A DNA stretch of 64,000 nt. Origin: Oxytricha trifallax. Taxonomy: Eukaryota > Ciliophora > Spirotrichea > Sporadotrichida > Oxytrichidae. The stretch covers positions 186,001-250,000 of the forward strand of contig ARYC01000057.1 in the NCBI GenBank assembly GCA_000711775.1, in the 5' to 3' direction. How positions within the stretch are numbered: position 1 is the first letter of the stretch; each line of letters starts with the position of its first letter. Of this stretch, positions 20,915 through 33,528 are shown one piece after another. The notes under the pieces are model-generated. The model searched no databases, had not been told where the DNA came from, and saw only the letters and a list, made by a program, of their open reading frames with translations. The translations under genes were made by a program, and so were the position numbers.

Positions 20915-23900
20915 ATGTCAAAACGAAGCCATAGTGCTATTACAGGATTAAGATCTGGACTCTAACAAGATATAAATACTTTGCCACAACATAAATATTT
21001 ACTCAATGATAGTAAATCTCAGAGCATATAAAACTTGGATGCAGATAATTCAAATACGATAAGAGAAATTGATATAAAAGATAATATTGAAGACCATCAT
21101 AAATTTGAAATTGAAGAAAGATCAGAAACTGGAACAATCTCAAAGTTAAGGATCTTATATATTTTATTTATATCGGCAGAAGTAAGTCACAAGATACTCT
21201 ATCTAAATCTAAATTGAATTAAGATACAGGCATTAATAAGATTGACTAATTTGAAATTTAAAATTGCGGAATAATTAATCAATCAAATTAAGAAACTTAA
21301 TTTAATAATGACATCACACTGTAATCTCCAAAGGATACTCTTAAATAAATATATTATTAATAATATAGATACTTTAGAAGATTAAAGTTGCATCTTATAA
21401 GAAAGCAATTTCACTCATTAATATTTGAGGAATGAAACTATTTATCAGCCTTTGAATTTTATGTAGCAAATCAAATTAAAATAGGATATCTCCTACATAG
21501 AAAATACTTTTTTTATTCTTAATTTAATTAATTTATTCTAATAGCAAAGACTCTCTTGCATGAAATGAAAAGTGCCAAAGAAATCTTAAATCAAGAAAAT
21601 ATTATAATTTATTTTAATTAAATTGTAAATTTTTAAGAACTATACTAAGGTATAAAATAAGAAGATTCTATACACGCTATGATTTAAGAGCTTACAGTTG
21701 AAAATCCCATTATTCATTCTTTGGCATTGCTTTTGGATAGACTCTAAACAAACTATCTTGACTATCTCAATATTGATATTATTTTATTGTTGTATATGTG
21801 GATAGAAGAGAATAAATATTTAGCAAAAAATTAATTAAAAAACAATCCTTCCGTTTTAAGAGAGAGAAAAATTATTGAAGGCCATTTCATTTGGGTTTTA
21901 GAGTTTAATTATTAATTTTTTCATGGACCATATTTCAGCACTTAATTAAATTAATTTATTATTTCTCAATCTTGTGAGAAGTAGAATTTAACAGGCAAAA
22001 GCACATATTAATAGTCTTCTACTCAAAAAGAAAGAACATTCAATATATATAATTAATGTTATTTTTAATTATTTATAAAACAACTTGAGAATATTCAATC
22101 CAAAAAGAAATCCTCTCCAAACGATTCTTTAGCATAATTACGCATTTTGTTATCAAACTAATATTCATAAATCATTATGATAAATTGATAATATTTTATA
22201 TAGAACTAGTGCGACATGTATAAGTACTATTATATAGTAAAAAGTTTTATAATTATAAATAATTTAAGGAATGACTTTTAATGAGTGATACCATTAGACA
22301 CAGAATAGTTTTAATATTATTTTAATTTCATATAAAGAAAGATCCAAAGCTATATATCTTTAAATTATCTGATTTAGCCAATTTTTATTTATTTTATATT
22401 AAATTAATTTTATTAATTATAAAATTTTCTTCAATATAATAAAAATTAATATTTAAGCCTATATGATAGAAATTCATGATAGAAATAACTTAAAGTAGGA
22501 ATATTATTAATTAAACATTAAAAAATAATTTAATATAAAATATATAATTTTTAGATCAAATTTATATTCTTTTTTAAAATATTTAAGTATTATAATGAAC
22601 AAAATACAAAAATTTATTTTAATTAAATTTGAATATCAAATTCTTTGGTCAGTTGGATAATTTGTGAAAAGAATAGAATGTGATAAGTTAAAATGCAAGC
22701 ATCACACTGATTTAGAAAAGCTGCCAAAGCTAAAGGAAAAGGTGATTGCTTATGTTGAAAAGTAGATGTTTAAAATTATTTTAATATTATTGAATTGAAA
22801 TTTGTTATTTAATCAGGAGTATAGTAAACCTAATATTTTGTATATTATTTTTAATAAATTGTAAAGTTTTGATTAATATACTATAGATGTAGAGTGCTCC
22901 AAAAGAAAAGATTCAAAGGTAGATCTAAGATGAGTTTTAATTGATAAGACGTCAATGTGCCATTAATGGAAATTAAAATATTTAAGGAATATTTATAAAA
23001 ACTTGTAATTTATGTAAATAGAAATAAGTGGATGTACATGTCTAATTTTGGGGATCCTTCGTAAATATATAAATAAATTATTGAAATCATAAAGTATTGC
23101 TGGTATTTAATATTTTAGTAATTTATTGTAGATATTAAAATAATTTTATGTTTTTCTCAATAAAAGTTTTTAGAAATAATTTTTATGCTGAGTCATTATA
23201 AAATTAAAAAAAGAATAAATTAAATAGCAAAATTTAGCATCAATTTTTTATATTATATTTGTTCTTAAATTTCTTAGAGAATTATTATTACCAAAATTTT
23301 GTTCAAAATATTAATTAAATTTTCTTAAATTATCACCATTCTAAATATATTCTATTATTTAAAGCTAGTTATTTTATTAATTTATTAGACTATGAACATA
23401 ATTAGCATTTAGAAAAATAAAATATAAAAATTCTCATCTTATATTTTAATAAAATATAAATCCTTCATCTCCTCATCCAATAAGATCAATATATAGTTAA
23501 ATGACAGCCTTAAATATTGATAAAAATTAATCTTATAAAGAGATAAAGTTATGTATTAAACTTCCTTTTAAATTTTGATTCTTAAATATATCTAAATAAA
23601 TTACAATAAACTGAATTGAGATAATTAAAAAATTGGGAAAAAATTCATCAAATCACGATACATAATGGAATTTTAATAAAAAATTCCATCAATTTTCTAT
23701 AATATTCTGCAATTTCTAATTAACTTTATATATTCGAGTATATTAAATTCAATTTAGTTAGCTAAATTTTTGGTATTAGAAATTCTCAATATTTTAAATT
23801 TTCATATCTATTCATTACAAATATTAAATAAATAAATTAAGTTTATACAAATTTTATATTAATATGAACTTATTGTTTGGAAACTTTTGGCCGTTTAATT

Positions 23901-25075
23901 TAACAAGTCATTTATAATAAATATTAATAAATTTAATTTTTATTATGATATATCAATTATACTCAACCAATAGGATGTTCAAAGATTAATAAAAGTAAAT
24001 AATTAATTTATAACTTTTATAATTAAATTATTAAAGATGATATCACTGACACAAAACTTTCAAAAGAACTAAAAAAATATTTGATATTTAATTTAAGAAG
24101 CATTTGGTAAAAATTTTATATTCGTCGAATTATAAGAAATAATACAGTAACTTCCATTTATTGCCCATAATATTTAAATAACTTGATTATAAATTATTAG
24201 ATTTATTTATTTTTTTGAAAGGCAATCGAGAAATATTGCCCAACGTTTCTCGATTGCCTTACATTTTCTATATAAACTTGATTATTTATTAATTATAATA
24301 AATATATTTATTAATTATCACTTTTTTATATTAGTTATACTATATGTAAAATCATATGTGAGTAAATGATTCTTCATTTTAACATAAAAGTTCCTTGGTT
24401 TTAGTTTTTATTTTATTCTTTAATTTTTAAATTACATAATTATAATCTAACGATAGAAGTTTAAAGATTAAACTATAAAATTAAAATAACAGTAACAATC
24501 TAATAATTAAAAGTATATTCTATAAAATATGTTAATACTTTTTGACAAAATGAACTATAGCTTACTCATATATTTTTAGAATTATTAATGAGTAGATTTT
24601 ATATAACTAACATTAATTTAATAAAACAAAATAAACTAATAAATGAAAAATAGTAAACATCCCATTATAATAGTCAAACTAAAGTTAATTTTCAGATTTT
24701 AAAGTAATCATAATTTATATATTTAATTTATACCATGCTTTTATTTATAGTTCATATATTGCTTTATATTTTTTCACGCTGTATTAATTAAAATGGTCAC
24801 CTATTTTTTTGAAAATCTTACCAATTCCATCATCTTTTCGTCGACAGCTATTTATTAAAATCAATATATAGAATTAGATCATTATAATTTTTTTCTATTT
24901 AAATTTTTTTATACTTTATACAATAAAAGATATCATTGATTAAAATTAATTTATAATAATTAATTTCTATTTGTTTAGAAACTATATCGACATCAAAGGA
25001 TACTCCCATCGGTATTATAATACCAAGTCCAGTCTGACAGAACCAATAAAAGTCATGATTTATGTTGATTAATGA
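20915..25075 (+). CDS. Gene C: unknown-family gene, many MDSs
   Basis: Starts MSKRSHSAITGLRSGL and ends IKVMIYVDQ before TGA 25073-25075. Junctions: pointer ATC (21152/21172) and GATACT (21334/21368). Blocks match gene D one for one: GRSKSQDTLSKSKLNQDTG, NCGIINQSNQE, SPKDT, KTLLHEMKSAKEILNQ (about 21550),  VENPIIHSLALLLDRLQ (about 21700), SSTQKERTF (about 22020), VKRIECDKLKC (about 22660), about 22888-22990, WMYMSNFGD (about 23030), PIRSIYSQ (about 23480), DDITD (about 24040) and DIKGYSHRYY (about 24990). No known domain; the protein is polar and helix-prone. Matching of blocks to D is direct sequence evidence; function is unknown. Confidence 0.7.
21152..21171. other. 20-base IES with pointer ATC in gene C
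   Basis: ATC at 21152 and 21172. Removal joins SKLRI to GRSKSQ. Gene D has an IES at the identical coding position with the same pointer. Confidence 0.8.
21334..21367. other. 34-base IES with pointer GATACT in gene C
   Basis: GATACT at 21334 and 21368. Removal gives SPKDTLEDQSC in one frame. Confidence 0.8.
24219..24260. other. Perfect 15-bp hairpin
   Basis: AAGGCAATCGAGAAA (24219-24233) pairs with TTTCTCGATTGCCTT (24246-24260) around a 12-base loop. It lies in non-coding DNA between the late MDSs of gene C. Confidence 0.8.
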
Positions 25076-25209
25076 TTTCGTAGTGCCATATATTTTAATT
25101 TCATTCAACTATTAAAAATTTAATTATTTCTAATTCAATAAATTTCATTTCAAATTTATCATATAAATAAGATCACATTTTTTTAATTATTTTATAAAAT
25201 TGACTAAAA

Positions 25210-25561
25210 ATATGGCAGAAAATCTAAAAATATTTTAATTTAAAATTAAGAATTTTATAATATTTAATAATAATAATTAACATTTCTCAAAACCAATATT
25301 ATTATAAACTAACTTACCTAAATATAAACTAAAAAACATAATTAATTCTTGTGTCTAATAATCAATAATTTTAATAGTTTAAATTCGTATTTTAATACTA
25401 ATATCAATGAAATTAAAAAAATAATATAGAGGGGAATTAATCAGTAACATGAATTTTTCTTAATTAAAATAAAAATTGCGGGATATTTTTTAATAGATAA
25501 GTGAAAAGATTATTGATTTTACAATACACAATACAAAAGCTATTTTAGATTGGAATAGATT
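25210..25561 (+). pseudogene. Relic E of the A-D family, cut by a TBE
   Basis: Contains the NCGIFFNRQVKR block (about 25480), close to gene A NCGIFLNRQVER, and upstream AT-rich sequence resembling the gene A IES. The upstream coding part has frame changes. The relic runs directly into the TBE copy at 25562. No continuation was recognised beyond the TBE. Confidence 0.5.
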
Positions 25562-25693
25562 CAAAACCCCAAAACCCCTTAATGAGGTTTATAAGTACTT
25601 TGATTTGTAGAGAATTTGTTAAGGTTGGGGTTATTAAAAGGTTTTAATGTGAAATTTATAGTAAATGTATTTAATTTAATCTCTAAAAATGCA

Positions 25694-26480
25694 CTTTTGG
25701 ATCATGAGGGAGAAGTCTGAAGTTTATCTTACTTAACCACAACTCTATCTGCCCAATTGATATGTCTGATCTTGAGTTTGGTTTTGTTATTATTGACTCT
25801 GCCATTTGTTTCATTGATTGATTCACTCTTGTTTTGTCAATAAATTGCTTTATTCTTTGCCTTGCATCCTTCTCGCACCTTGTAGAGTATTAATAGTTGC
25901 GTGGCATATCGCACTCTTTTATTATTGCTGCTAAAGCCCACACATCCCATTGTAAGTCTCCATCTCTCCAGTCTTCTCTTTCTGGATAATACCCTGGAGT
26001 TCCCATTGCACTTCCAATCATTGATTCTTCACTCTTAAGGCTCTGTTGAAATCAATAATTGTTACTGTTACTGGTGAAAAGTTCAACATTATACTCTCAG
26101 GCTTCAGATTTCTGTGAACAAAGCCTAACTTATGAAGCTCTTTGATACCTTGTATAGCTTAGATTGATATTAATGCAAGCTATCTATGATTTCTTTGATC
26201 AGTTATGAAATCTCTGAGTGTCATTTCAAAGAGTGGTAGTCTGAAAGCTACATGATCTTTGGCTAGGAGAACAGCATCTAGCTTTATTAAGTATTTGCAC
26301 TCTTTAAACTTAGCCTGAGTGAGTACTTAATACTCATTAGTAAACTCCATTTAATATTTATCATCACTTAGGAGATAGTTGAAAGGATATACCTTGGAAA
26401 CATACTGATGATCCTTAATAACTTTCTTGCAATAGGAGTCCTCAAGAATTAGGTAGCTTTAGAGAGAAGTATCAAAATCA
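25694..26480 (-). pseudogene. TBE 57-kDa kinase remnant
   Basis: Keeps the kinase part (FVHRNLKPESI, with Asn replacing the HRD aspartate, about 26110) and the C terminus (HDPKVHF), but lacks both zinc fingers. A frame change lies near the GSAMGTPGYYP motif (about 26020), and the usual TGA stop is lost. Confidence 0.8.
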
Positions 26481-26489
26481 ATCTATACT

Positions 26490-27190
26490 AGGTAAGTTCT
26501 CACTTATAACTTACTTATTAACCAGAGTTAGACTCTTCTTGCCAACTTAGGAGGGAACTAAAATATCTTTATATCTTTCTTAAAAGCCTTACTAAGTGAA
26601 GAAAAAAGCTTTTAAGTCTAATGAAATTCGGATGATAGAGATACCTAACTACCCTGAAATCTCTGTAACAAATCTTTATGATGATGCTATGAGTGATCCA
26701 GACGTAGCTCTCTACCTTCCATCAAAGCTACAGCTCTCTAATAAGTTGCCAGAGAGAAACTTCTTCTTCGGTGTTCTTGCAACTCTGAAACCTGAGTACT
26801 TAAATGAAGTTATTTAAGAAGCTCATTAAAAACGCTACAGCATCTCTCCTGAAGAAAAAGAGAAGCAAGGTATTAAAATAAGTGTTACCTGGCTGTAGAA
26901 ACTTCAAAAGCATCCATTCATCTCAAGTAAGCTTAGTCTTCTAACTTTATAGAAAAACCTGGTACTGCTATATACTTGATGAAAGAGCGCAGCAAATTAA
27001 ACAGAGAGAGAAAGTCTCAAGTAAAGCATGAATTGAGTAAGAGAGTCTACAAAGATTTCTAAAAGCCAGACGAGATGAACATAGATGCAGGGGCTGGCAC
27101 TAAGAGAAGAAACATGGGCCCAAGCAAGCCTTAAGAGAATGAAAAGAAAGAGAAGCCAAATCCCTTTACGGGCAAATTTAATATGTGAAC
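26490..27190 (+). pseudogene. TBE 22-kDa ORF remnant
   Basis: The reading frame is continuous from about 26535 through EIPNYPEISVTNLYDDAMSD to about 26985. A -1 change at an A5 run (about 26953) then leads into PGTAIYLMKERSKLNRE and the conserved DAGAGTKRRN tail. The 5' start is missing. Compared with the other copy it lacks the deletion in NYPEIS but shares the -1 change. Confidence 0.8.
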
Positions 27191-27229
27191 TTATTCATTC
27201 GTTTAAATCTAATACTTATTTATAAACAC

Positions 27230-28110
27230 AAAATCTCCCTTCTCTTGCGCTTAGCTTTCTTATCACTACTCTCTTAGCAGCACTCTTAATAAAATCTACT
27301 GTATATATCTTTAAATCATGCATCAGATGGTAGAGCAGCAATTTCTTATAATGACCTTTCAATAACCCCCAATATAATTCAATTCCATTGAACTAAGGGC
27401 TGTAAGGAACATTAAATACAGGTGTTATATTTAGCCTTTCATATTCCTTCCTTGAGTCTTTAGTTTTATGAACTGACAAGTTATCAACGAATAGAATAAT
27501 CTCTTAGTCAGCGTACTTATCTCTGAGTTATTGTGAGAACTTTATATATTATTCAGTCTTTATAGAACGAGGGTGAATAACATAAATCTCGAGGCTACTA
27601 TCTTCACTTATTCCACTAAGAAAAGCATGAGTACCTTTTAGTCATATACTTCAATTTTGCTGTACCTATTGTATCAATACTTTGATTTGAAGGTATTTAA
27701 TGTAAATACAGCTTCATCAGCATGTATGAACTTAACATTATTAGTAATAGCCCTCTGCATTTAATCGAATATATAATTTAATTTAGTCTTATATAATGGA
27801 ACTTTAAAATCAATCACTCTCTTAATGCGATTGACTGTCTTGTAAGATATTCCGTTCTTTTTATGTATGCTCGCTATAGATTAAGCAGACATATGAAGCT
27901 CAGGAAATTGGCGATGAAACATCACAGCCCTCTAGGCCAGAGAGAAATGAGCTCAATATTTAAGAATCTTATCATTGATAAGATAATCGATATGATGCTG
28001 CTAAAACATTAGAGTCCTTTTAGGCTTATAATTAAGTTTGAGTTGATTGCTATAATCATCGCATCCATAACCCAACTTAAACAATAAATATATAAACTAA
28101 CAGTCATAAA
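27230..28110 (-). pseudogene. TBE transposase remnant
   Basis: Two Trp codons of the other copy are TGA here (KYW near 27970 and KSW near 27690), and a frameshift lies near 27640. DDE residues are still readable (HADEAV, LFVDNLSVHK, FNGIELYWG), so decay is recent. Confidence 0.85.
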
Positions 28111-28302
28111 CATAACCCATACCTCGCATATATTCACTTAAATTACTAAAATTTAAACATTAAACTCCTTCATAAACCCTATTAAAACCCTAATTAAAAT
28201 ATGCATGAATAGTCTAAATTTATCAATCAAAAACTCAATCAAATTACTGAATTGTAGATTCCCTAAATTCCTTAATTTAAGGGGATAGTGTTTTTTGGGA
28301 TT

Positions 28303-28569
28303 ATATAAATTCAACTTAAAGAAATTAATGCTTTATAATTTTATGCAAAAGTTGAAGATAGATATAGTCCTTACAAAAAAAATTATAATTTTAACTAAAA
28401 TTAGTGATGTTATATGATTGTAACAATGAATTATAAATCTCACTAACATATAAAGCTTGTAATTTTACCATATAAAACAATTTTTTATATTTTGAGTGAA
28501 TAAACATATAATTTAATTTAAAAATCAAAAAGGATAATTCTAGTAACGAGAATTCAAAAAACAAAATAA
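28303..28569. other. AT-rich spacer
   Basis: No gene recognised between the decayed TBE and gene F. Confidence 0.5.
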
Positions 28570-29939
28570 ATGAGTAATATTATCAACAATCATGAATTAT
28601 AATCAATATCTGTTTCATTTAATACAAGCCATCAAGACTAAATCTTAAAAAGTGGTTCAGATTATTAAAATATAGTTACACTAAGATAGTAGTAGTAACA
28701 GTGCCTCTAAAATTTAACTAATTTCAATAAAATTGATGAGTAAAATTTTGTTCCTCTCAATCACAATCTTCAAAATGGATTTATTGCAGATAACAAAACT
28801 TCGTAAAACTCACAAGATTCTACTTTTATAAATTTTAATATAATAGAGGATATCGTAGATGAAATTTTGAACTTAAAATTAAATGATTCATTCTATAGCT
28901 ATACTTCAAGCTAAATTCAAATTAAACAATTCTTAAACACAAATGCTATTCAAGAATCATTAAAACAAATGTAACAAAGAAAGATATTTGAAGATATAAT
29001 ATAAAAGATTTTGCCATAAGTGATTTACAGAAAATTTTCAGATGTTCAAGATTTAATCATGATTTTATTTTAAATGATTGATTAAAAATTTTTAGGTATT
29101 GTTTTTTTCAAATAAATTATTTTTTATGACTTAACAGTTAGTTTAATACCTTGCAAATAATCTTTACTCAAATCTTTACCTAAAGTATCACACTTGATAT
29201 GCAAAACTCTAAGTATTTTAATAAACGATTTTGGCAAAGATATTCGAAATGCGGGAACATATTTAGTAAATGAAATTTCAAATTAAAAAACATCAATAGT
29301 AATATCCCTAATCTGCAAAAGATCGCTAAATCACTTAAGCTAAAGTAATTCAAAAAGACTATATGGAAAATTCAAAGTTCTTTTTTAAAAATATTTCTGA
29401 GTACAAATATGAGGGCACAATTAACTTCTAAGACTTGATTTTATCTCAAGAGTTTTATCAAAGAATGATAAACACTAAGATTTATTTGCACCTCAAGAAT
29501 GTGAAGAATATTTTGTAAATGAATTACAATTTATTTTATAATATCCTCTTTTCATAAGCAGATGCAATTGAAAATATTCCACACTTAGGCTAATATCACT
29601 AAGTTAAGGGGCACCCAATTAGGTTAGATTCTTAACATTCTAACTTCGATATGCTCTTTTCATCAAATTTAAATTAATTATTTTAATAATAAATGTCTTA
29701 TTTTTAATTGAATAAGAAGTTTTTTATTCATCTCCAGATCTCTACATGTTTAAGTACCTTCGCCAATTTATCTCACAATAATTCTTGCCAGATTAGAAAC
29801 TTATTACTCATGATAATAATCTTATAAATATAATGAATGATTTATTTTTATTTATAATGATTCACAAATCGATGTTATTGTTTATACGATCCCATCGAAG
29901 AATAAAAAGAGATATTATCATTCTGTTAATTTAGCTTGA
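28570..29939 (+). CDS. Gene F: unknown protein, paralog of gene G
   Basis: Starts MSNIINNHELQ and ends RYYHSVNLA with TGA 29937-29939. Conserved blocks shared with G: IVDEILNLKLNDSF (about 28855), KIFEDIIQ, FEMREHIQ (about 29245), QSAKDRQ (about 29313), NTKIYLHLKN (about 29470), GHPIRLDS (about 29610) and SPDLYMFKYLRQF (about 29725). The last junction uses pointer AATGATT (29836/29856). The segment at about 29070-29130 between LIMILFQ and the next block is likely an IES. Function not recognised. Confidence 0.7.
29836..29855. other. 20-base IES with pointer AATGATT in gene F
   Basis: AATGATT at 29836 and 29856. Removal joins NIMNDS to QIDVIVYTIPSK. Gene G has uninterrupted coding at this position, so this is a lineage-specific IES gain or loss. 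Confidence 0.8.
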
Positions 29940-30238
29940 ATTCTCATATTGATATTTATATATTCAAACTACCTCATTATTTTTAATTTGAATCATTTAT
30001 TTTTATTGATAATTGCAAGATTTAAATCTAATAAATTCATTGTAATATTAAATTGGAAGTATGAAAACATATTATAAATTTTAATTTGAGTCTAAATTAA
30101 GAGTATTAATATTTGAATTAATTATTGAAGCATTTTATGATTATATAATTTGATTGGACTATATAAGCAGAATTTATTAGTAATTAATAATTAATTAATA
30201 TCTAAGTATTTGAATTCAATTACAAGCAACTCGTGACA

Positions 30239-31932
30239 ATGTCAAAACGAAGTCATAGTTCCACCTCAGGATTAAGATCAGGACTCAAGCAAGTTAAGAC
30301 CATTTACTAAAATCAAAAGGATTTACCCAAAGTTAATGAACATAGTACAGTCATGGAAGTTACTGGCAAAAGATGCACAAAAGCAAAAGAAGCACAAAGA
30401 TTAAAGGGATTTTATCAGCACTTTGAAAATGAAGAAAGATCAGAAACTGGAACAATCTCTAAACTAAGGATCTAGCATATTATTTTTATCGGCAGAAGCA
30501 AATCATAAGGTACTCTATCTAAATCTAAATTGAATTAAGATACGGGCATTAATAAGATTGACTAATTTGAAATTTAAAATTGCGGAATTATTAATCAATC
30601 AAATTAAGAATCTTAATTTAATAATGACATCATACTGTAATCTCCAAAGGATAATATATTATTTATTATTGATACTTTCTCAAATTAGAGTGATCAATTG
30701 ATTCAAACATTTAAGAAAGCAATATATCTAATCAATAAGCAAACACATTTGAGATTTGTCAAACTTTTAACTTTATGAAATAAATCAAACTTAAACAGAA
30801 CATCTCTATCATAGTAAAAATTTAAATATATATATTTTGATTACATAGCTTCCAGCCTCTTAAATGAAATAAAAAGTGCTCAAACCCTTTTGAAACAAGA
30901 ATTACTATAAATATTATTAATATTTTAAATAATTAAGAATTAATGCAAGGTCTTGACTAAGTCATGTCTCTTGAAACTTTGCTCTAGTAAATTGCAGTCG
31001 AAAATCCAATTGTCCATTTTTTGGCATTAATTTTGGATAGACTCCAGACTAATTTTCTAGACTATCTCAATATTTTAATTTTATTTAATATTTCTCATAA
31101 ATTAAATTTAAATCTATCAAGAAATGCTCATCAGCAAAATATAGTAAGTTAAAGAGAATATTCAGAGTTTACTTCTCAAAAAGAGAGAACAATTTAGTAA
31201 ATTTTTATATATTTTAACAGCTTGAAAAAGTTAATGCTAAAGGTATTAATACTCCTACATAACAAAATGATTTGTAATCTCAATTTCAATTCCTTTTTTC
31301 GAACTTTTATATATAAATTTAATTTTAAATGTATTTTCAATTAATTTAAAAACTAATGTCTTTCATTCAAGTATTATTGAAAATAAATTATATATTTATT
31401 ATTTTATTATTTATAGTTTAATATAATTATAAGTGAAATTATCTTATTTGATAATACCATCAATTACAGATATTTTTATTATTTTAATATTTAAAAAGAG
31501 AGGGAAATTTCAATTTGATCTGCGATTATCTGATTTAGTTACTATTATAAAAATATTTTTTTCATATTTAATTTATTGTATATTTTTTTATTGATTTATT
31601 TTTTAATATTTTTTTGCATAATATTCTTGATTTTCATGACAGAAACAACCTAAAACTTGAAATATTTATTTAATTAATTTCCTTTCAATTTTATTTATAA
31701 TGCGATAATAAAAGACTTTAAATAATTAAATCTATATGTAATTGCATTTTTTAAAAATATATTTAAAATTATTTAAAATTTGAAGAAAACGCCCTCTATA
31801 CTACTGGATTTTTCGTTAAAAGAATAGAAAGTGATTTAAATGAATGCAAAAAGATGAATGAAATGAAAAAGTTGAATGAAGTTAAGGACGATATAGTTAA
31901 ATTTGTCAAAAAGTAGATTTAAAAAATATAGT

Positions 31933-31973
<41 letters not shown>

Positions 31974-33528
31974 AAAAATATTTAAATAAATAAAATCTTT
32001 TTTCTAAAAAAATTAAAATTTTATTCCAATTTAATAATAATTTGGTAATTTTATGTGTAAACAATACAATATTTTAGATGCAGGGGTCTAGCGCTCAGTA
32101 AGTTTAATAGCAAATAGAAGTTGAACTGCAATTGATGAGGCGTAAATTTGCTCTTTAAGGAAATGATATTCATAGTTACAATATAAAATTAATATGAGAA
32201 AAATTAATATAAATAAAAATCTTAGTAAATTAAGTGGTGGTTAACTTTCTTGCAACTTACACAAAATAATGCTTATTTTGATAAATAAATAAAACCAAAA
32301 TAGACATACTATTTTATTGGCAGTACAATTTTATTGCACCTCTAGTATGAAAAGAAGAGAGTTTAATTATTTAATTTAAATAAAATATCTGAAAATTTAC
32401 CAAGATTAATTTAAATTTAATTAACTTCAGGAAAGTAATAAATTTATACAAATTTATAATAAGTCAAGCTAATTTTTATTTAATAAGATTCATAAAAATA
32501 AATTGGTAAAACCCCATAGATCAATTAAGACATGAAGATTGGGGAAAATAGAAATTAAATTAAAAATTAATAATTATTGGCTAATATTAAATATAATTAG
32601 GCTAAAATCTAATTTGCACACCCTAATTGGTTTATTTTATAAGGACAATTAATCGAGCCAATAGTTTTAATAATTAGCCCAATCATTAAAATTGTACGCC
32701 AATAATAATTAATTTTTAATTTAATTTCTATTTTCCCCAATCTTCATGTCTTAATTGATCTATGGGGTTTTACTTATTAACTAAAAAATTTGCTTATTAA
32801 ATAAAATACTCACATTTTAAATGTATTCCTTCTATAAATTTTTGTTTTCAATAAATTATAAATGAATGGATGTACATGTCTAACTTTGGGGATAATTATT
32901 ATTATTAATTTCTTTCTAATTTTTTATTTTTTTACTTATATTTTTCAATTTTATTACATTAATTTTAGTTTTTATAGATCCTAGATTTCCACATCCCATT
33001 AGATAAATATATTCTCAAGCTCCTATCATTAATATTGATTGAGATTTATTGTACTATATTTTACAAATATTTGGAAAAAATAAGTAATTATATAAATCAC
33101 TAAAATGTTTTATTTTCATAATAGAGTGTTCTAAGATAAAATAAAACATATTATTAAAGATTATATTAAATTATAAAAAAAAGATGATATTACTGATTTG
33201 AGAAGTCCTGAAGCTATAAATAATATAACAATAAATTAATTTATAATATTATTAGCAGTTCTCTGGCTTACCGCAGATAGCTATTTAAAATTAATTATAT
33301 TAAATTTTTTTATTGAAATTTAAATCACTTTAATGTAATTTTATCTTCCAGAAAAATAGATTTAAAATGAGCCTTTCATTTTAATACATAAAATTATTTC
33401 TATATTTCTATTATATAAATATCTATTTGTTTCGTAACTATCTTGACATCAAAGGGTATTCTATGAGATACTATCCAAGATAACTTCAAAAAGTGCCAAC
33501 TAAAGTAATGATCTATATTGACTAATGA
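30239..33528 (+). CDS. Gene D: unknown-family gene, close paralog of gene C
   Basis: Starts MSKRSHSSTSGLRSGLKQ and ends KVMIYIDQ with TGA 33526-33528. Pointer ATC (30470/30488) matches gene C. Blocks: QNCGIINQSNQESQ, SPKD, ASSLLNEIKSAQTLLKQ (about 30850), VENPIVHFLALILDRLQ (about 30990), TSQKERTI (about 31170), VKRIESDLNEC (about 31815), QLMRRKFALQGND (about 32130), WMYMSNFGD (about 32868), PIRQIYSQ (about 32995), KDDITDL (about 33180) and DIKGYSMRYY (about 33450). Between the 32130 and 32868 blocks lies an extra insertion including a foldback element absent from C. Confidence 0.7.
30470..30487. other. 18-base IES with pointer ATC in gene D
   Basis: ATC at 30470 and 30488, orthologous to the gene C IES at 21152. 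The sequences differ but the position and pointer are retained. Confidence 0.8.
31937..31977. repeat. (AT)n microsatellite
   Basis: About 20 AT units, inside a presumed IES of gene D. Confidence 0.95.
32312..32350. repeat. Fragment related to the 7233-7650 foldback
   Basis: TTATTGGCAGTACAATTTTA followed by TTGCACCTCTAG closely resembles the inner arm of the foldback at 7370-7405 (TTATTGGCGGTACTATTTTA, then TTGCATCCCTAG). It indicates a dispersed family. Confidence 0.6.
32506..32773. repeat. Foldback element in gene D IES
   Basis: Arms 32506-32581 and 32698-32773 start GTAAAACCCCATAGATCAAT and are reverse complements with one or two differences. The central 115 bases include further GCCAAT/ATTGGC motifs. 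Absent from gene C. Confidence 0.85.

Larger units (their letters stand above)
25562..28302 (-). mobile_element. Decayed, internally deleted TBE copy
   Basis: Begins CAAAACCCCAAAACCCC after ATT (25559-25561). The sequence to about 25690 is the reverse complement of the right end of the 10597-14670 element. The other end (about 28285-28302, GTGTTTTTTGGG then ATT) is degenerate. The order is kinase (-), 22-kDa (+), transposase (-), i.e. inverted relative to the first copy. The zinc-finger half of the 57-kDa gene and the start of the 22-kDa gene are deleted. Confidence 0.9.

Noticed and set aside
6240..30660. Apparent dispersed repeat AATCTCCAAAGGATACT
   Set aside because: It is the conserved coding block SPKDT of the A-D gene family, not a separate repeat.
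31937..31977. (AT)n run as a replication origin or promoter
   Set aside because: A simple microsatellite in an AT-rich IES, with no supporting motif.
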